Origin: Croceicoccus naphthovorans
GTDB lineage: Bacteria > Pseudomonadota > Alphaproteobacteria > Sphingomonadales > Sphingomonadaceae
Direction of reading: 5' to 3'
NCBI RefSeq assembly: GCF_001028705.1
Contig: NZ_CP011770.1
Span: forward strand, 1,305,501 to 1,369,500
Length of the DNA stretch: 64,000 bases
The notes beneath the pieces were generated by a model. The model had not been told where the DNA came from and made no database searches. It was given only the letters and a program-made list of their open reading frames with translations. Below, piece after piece: positions 63,565-64,000 of this stretch (positions are counted from its first letter, which is position 1; each line of letters starts with the position of its first letter). The position numbers were made by a program, and so were the translations under genes.

Positions 63565-64000
63565 ATGAAGGTTGACCTATTCGATTTCGAGCTGCCGCCC
63601 GAACGGATCGCGCTGCGCCCGGCGCGACCACGCGATTCCGCGCGCATGTTGGTGGCCGCGGGCGATGCGCCATTTGCGGACCTGACAATGCGCGACCTGC
63701 CGCAAGTGCTGCGCGCGGGCGATGTGCTGGTCTTTAACGACACCCGCGTGATCCCGGCGCAACTGGAAGGTCTGCGGGGCGAGGCGCGGATCGGCGCAAC
63801 GCTGCACAAACGGATCGACTTGCGCCGCTGGCAGGCGTTCATCCGCAATGCCAAGCGCCTGAAGGAAGGCGACCGCATCGCCTTTCCCGCCGACGTTAGC
63901 GCAATCGCCGAACAACGCCACGCCGACGGCAGCTTCACGCTGGCGTTCGAGGGCGAAGAGCCGGTCGAGGTCTTGTTGGAGAGGGCAGGGCGCATGCCGC
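63565..64000 (+). CDS. queA: S-adenosylmethionine:tRNA ribosyltransferase-isomerase (N-terminal part)
   Basis: Makes epoxyqueuosine in tRNA by transferring the ribosyl group of SAM to preQ1-modified G34. The ATG at 63565 opens MKVDLFDFELPPERIALRP, followed by GDVLVFNDTRVIPAQLEG, the standard QueA N-terminus; 145 codons are seen before the window edge. The C-terminal part and any tgt gene lie beyond. The leader hairpin at 63506-63549 may influence expression. Confidence 0.93.
   Translation, partial: MKVDLFDFELPPERIALRPARPRDSARMLVAAGDAPFADLTMRDLPQVLRAGDVLVFNDTRVIPAQLEGLRGEARIGATLHKRIDLRRWQAFIRNAKRLKEGDRIAFPADVSAIAEQRHADGSFTLAFEGEEPVEVLLERAGRMP

Overview
The window is a gene-dense, GC-rich chromosomal segment with the gene content of an alphaproteobacterium of the order Sphingomonadales (Erythrobacter/Novosphingobium-like). 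Pointers are the very large NAD-glutamate dehydrogenase, the PrsK/PrsR pair, the DUF3333-type PstA, EcfG-type general-stress promoters (GGAAC-N16/17-CGTT) and alphaproteobacterial LexA boxes (GAAC-N7-GAAC). I see no transposase, integrase, rRNA operon, CRISPR array or replication origin. Both ends cut genes: otsA on the left, queA on the right. Genus-level placement is inference.

Layout. 1-1222: trehalose synthesis (otsB-otsA, minus). 1508-6217: NAD-GDH. 6285-11874: oligopeptide/dipeptide ABC transporter (oppABCDF, minus). 12012-14137: apt (minus) diverging from efp-suhB. 14216-14299: tRNA-Leu(CAA). 14368-17491: SLC13-type transporter, a response-regulator-like protein, and two small genes each behind an EcfG-type promoter. 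17658-21109: prsK-prsR, controlling exopolysaccharide/PEP-CTERM functions encoded elsewhere. 21106-25197: DUF475/TerC protein, panB, an SLC6-type transporter, and a general stress flavin-fold protein with its own EcfG-type promoter.

25371-34434 is the most unusual block: an SOS mutagenesis island. imuA-imuB has a LexA box. A second operon, also with a LexA box, carries a radical SAM protein, a DUF4130-UdgX fusion and dnaE2. The error-prone polymerase is therefore placed in one damage-inducible transcript with a covalent uracil-DNA binding protein and a radical SAM enzyme of unknown chemistry.

34434-44796: an extensin-family protein, a small exported protein, then the phosphate regulon (phoR, oprP-type porin, pstSCAB, phoU, phoB; all minus), with Pho boxes before oprP, pstS and phoB and a fourth, reversed, behind phoR. 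44853-45033: two nearly identical tRNA-Glu genes (TTC and CTC). 45114-49025: recJ, a flavodoxin, a DUF4261-like protein and a small AHH-type nuclease.

49054-55777: branched-chain amino acid synthesis (leuA with a leucine leader/attenuator; ilvB-ilvN-ilvC with a strong leader hairpin), interrupted by yceI and an I78 inhibitor lipoprotein. 55774-64000: miaA and serB, whose start regions overlap head to head, a TonB-C-like exported protein, purL, then xseB-ispA-coaD-cyclophilin-queA on the plus strand.

Most of the window is housekeeping. The regulatory layers (SOS, Pho, EcfG, attenuation) can be read from the DNA and supply most of the findings.
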